Part shown: piece after piece, positions 19,952 through 20,223 of the stretch | Layout of the letters: each line of letters begins with the position of its first letter | Position numbering within the stretch: position 1 is the first letter of the stretch | Source of the DNA: Elysia marginata | Taxonomy: Eukaryota; Mollusca; Gastropoda; Plakobranchidae | NCBI GenBank assembly: GCA_019649035.1 | Contig: BMAT01004661.1 | Coordinates: forward strand, 207,070 to 227,292 | Direction of reading: 5' to 3' | Length of the DNA: 20,223 nucleotides | The notes under the pieces: model-generated | What the model was told of the DNA's origin: nothing | The model's database searches: none | Seen by the model: the letters and a program-made list of their open reading frames with translations, nothing else | Program-made: the position numbers and the translations under genes

Positions 19952-20223
19952 CTGACCGCCAAAAGAAACGCAACATCGAATCTTCAATGTATATTACTGA
20001 AAACTGCAAGGGATTAAATGAGACATGTGATACATCATTTTAAAGATTATTTATTGCTTTTTCAACTTAAAACAACGCCACGTTTATCGGTGGCCTCTGA
20101 GGATAAGGAAATTAGATTAAAACAAAAGACCCTCGATAAAATAGATTTTATGAAAACAGGATGCCATTGGTAAATTTCCACAATGCAAACTATACAGCAA
20201 TTTTGACCATATTTTTACATACC
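19952..20223. mobile_element. Possible left end of a TA-inserting DNA transposon
   Basis: TA at 19950-19951 is followed by CTGACCGCCAAAAGAAACGC, a sharply less A+T-rich start that looks like a Tc1/mariner-style terminal repeat. The remaining 250 bp has no transposase frame, and the other end would lie outside the window. This rests on the look of the end alone. Confidence 0.3.

Overview
The window looks like a piece of an animal nuclear genome, most likely an invertebrate, with an A+T-rich background and many introns. It carries one split host gene on the minus strand among transposon fossils. A lophotrochozoan such as a mollusc would fit the repeat mix (a LINE with an AATC-type tail, a tRNA-like SINE, mariner), but that is a guess. 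No bacterial operon, rRNA, tRNA gene or CRISPR array is present.

The gene runs right to left from about 19197 to 506. I reconstructed twelve coding exons by matching minus-strand translations to the polypeptide N-acetylgalactosaminyltransferase (GALNT, CAZy GT27) family. All eleven junctions have GT/AG ends and compatible phases. Spliced, they give 1221 nt (407 codons) without a stop. They cover the end of the stem, the whole GT-A catalytic region and the start of the C-terminal ricin-type lectin domain. The 5' part (cytosolic tail, transmembrane anchor, most of the stem) lies beyond 20223. The rest of the lectin domain probably lies beyond position 1.

The most interesting point is that the fold-defining blocks are conserved and the frame is open, while the catalytic residues are not. 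The DxH metal motif reads D-S-L. The metal-binding His of the CSRVGH block is Leu. The WGGEN block reads T-G-V-E-D, and the HNEA block reads Q-E-V-D. This suggests a secretory-pathway pseudoenzyme under selection rather than a decayed gene.

The introns hold the mobile DNA. From left to right: a LINE 3' fragment (2584-2892, minus); a 5'-truncated RNase H-bearing LINE (about 4583-5273, plus); a tRNA-like SINE (7402-7626) and a fragment of it (about 7795-7850); a 760-bp TA-flanked element with pogo/Tigger-style ends (8625-9384) that stops 34 bp short of an exon; and a 5.4-kb intron (9507-14951). That intron contains an imperfect ACT-trinucleotide array with a 66-69 bp higher-order period. The array is split by a 1386-bp mariner (11072-12457) and by a second copy of the LINE tail (about 12493-12950). 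A second SINE copy (13669-13908) and a fold-back repeat (about 14036-14150) follow. Stretches where I see nothing are listed as such.
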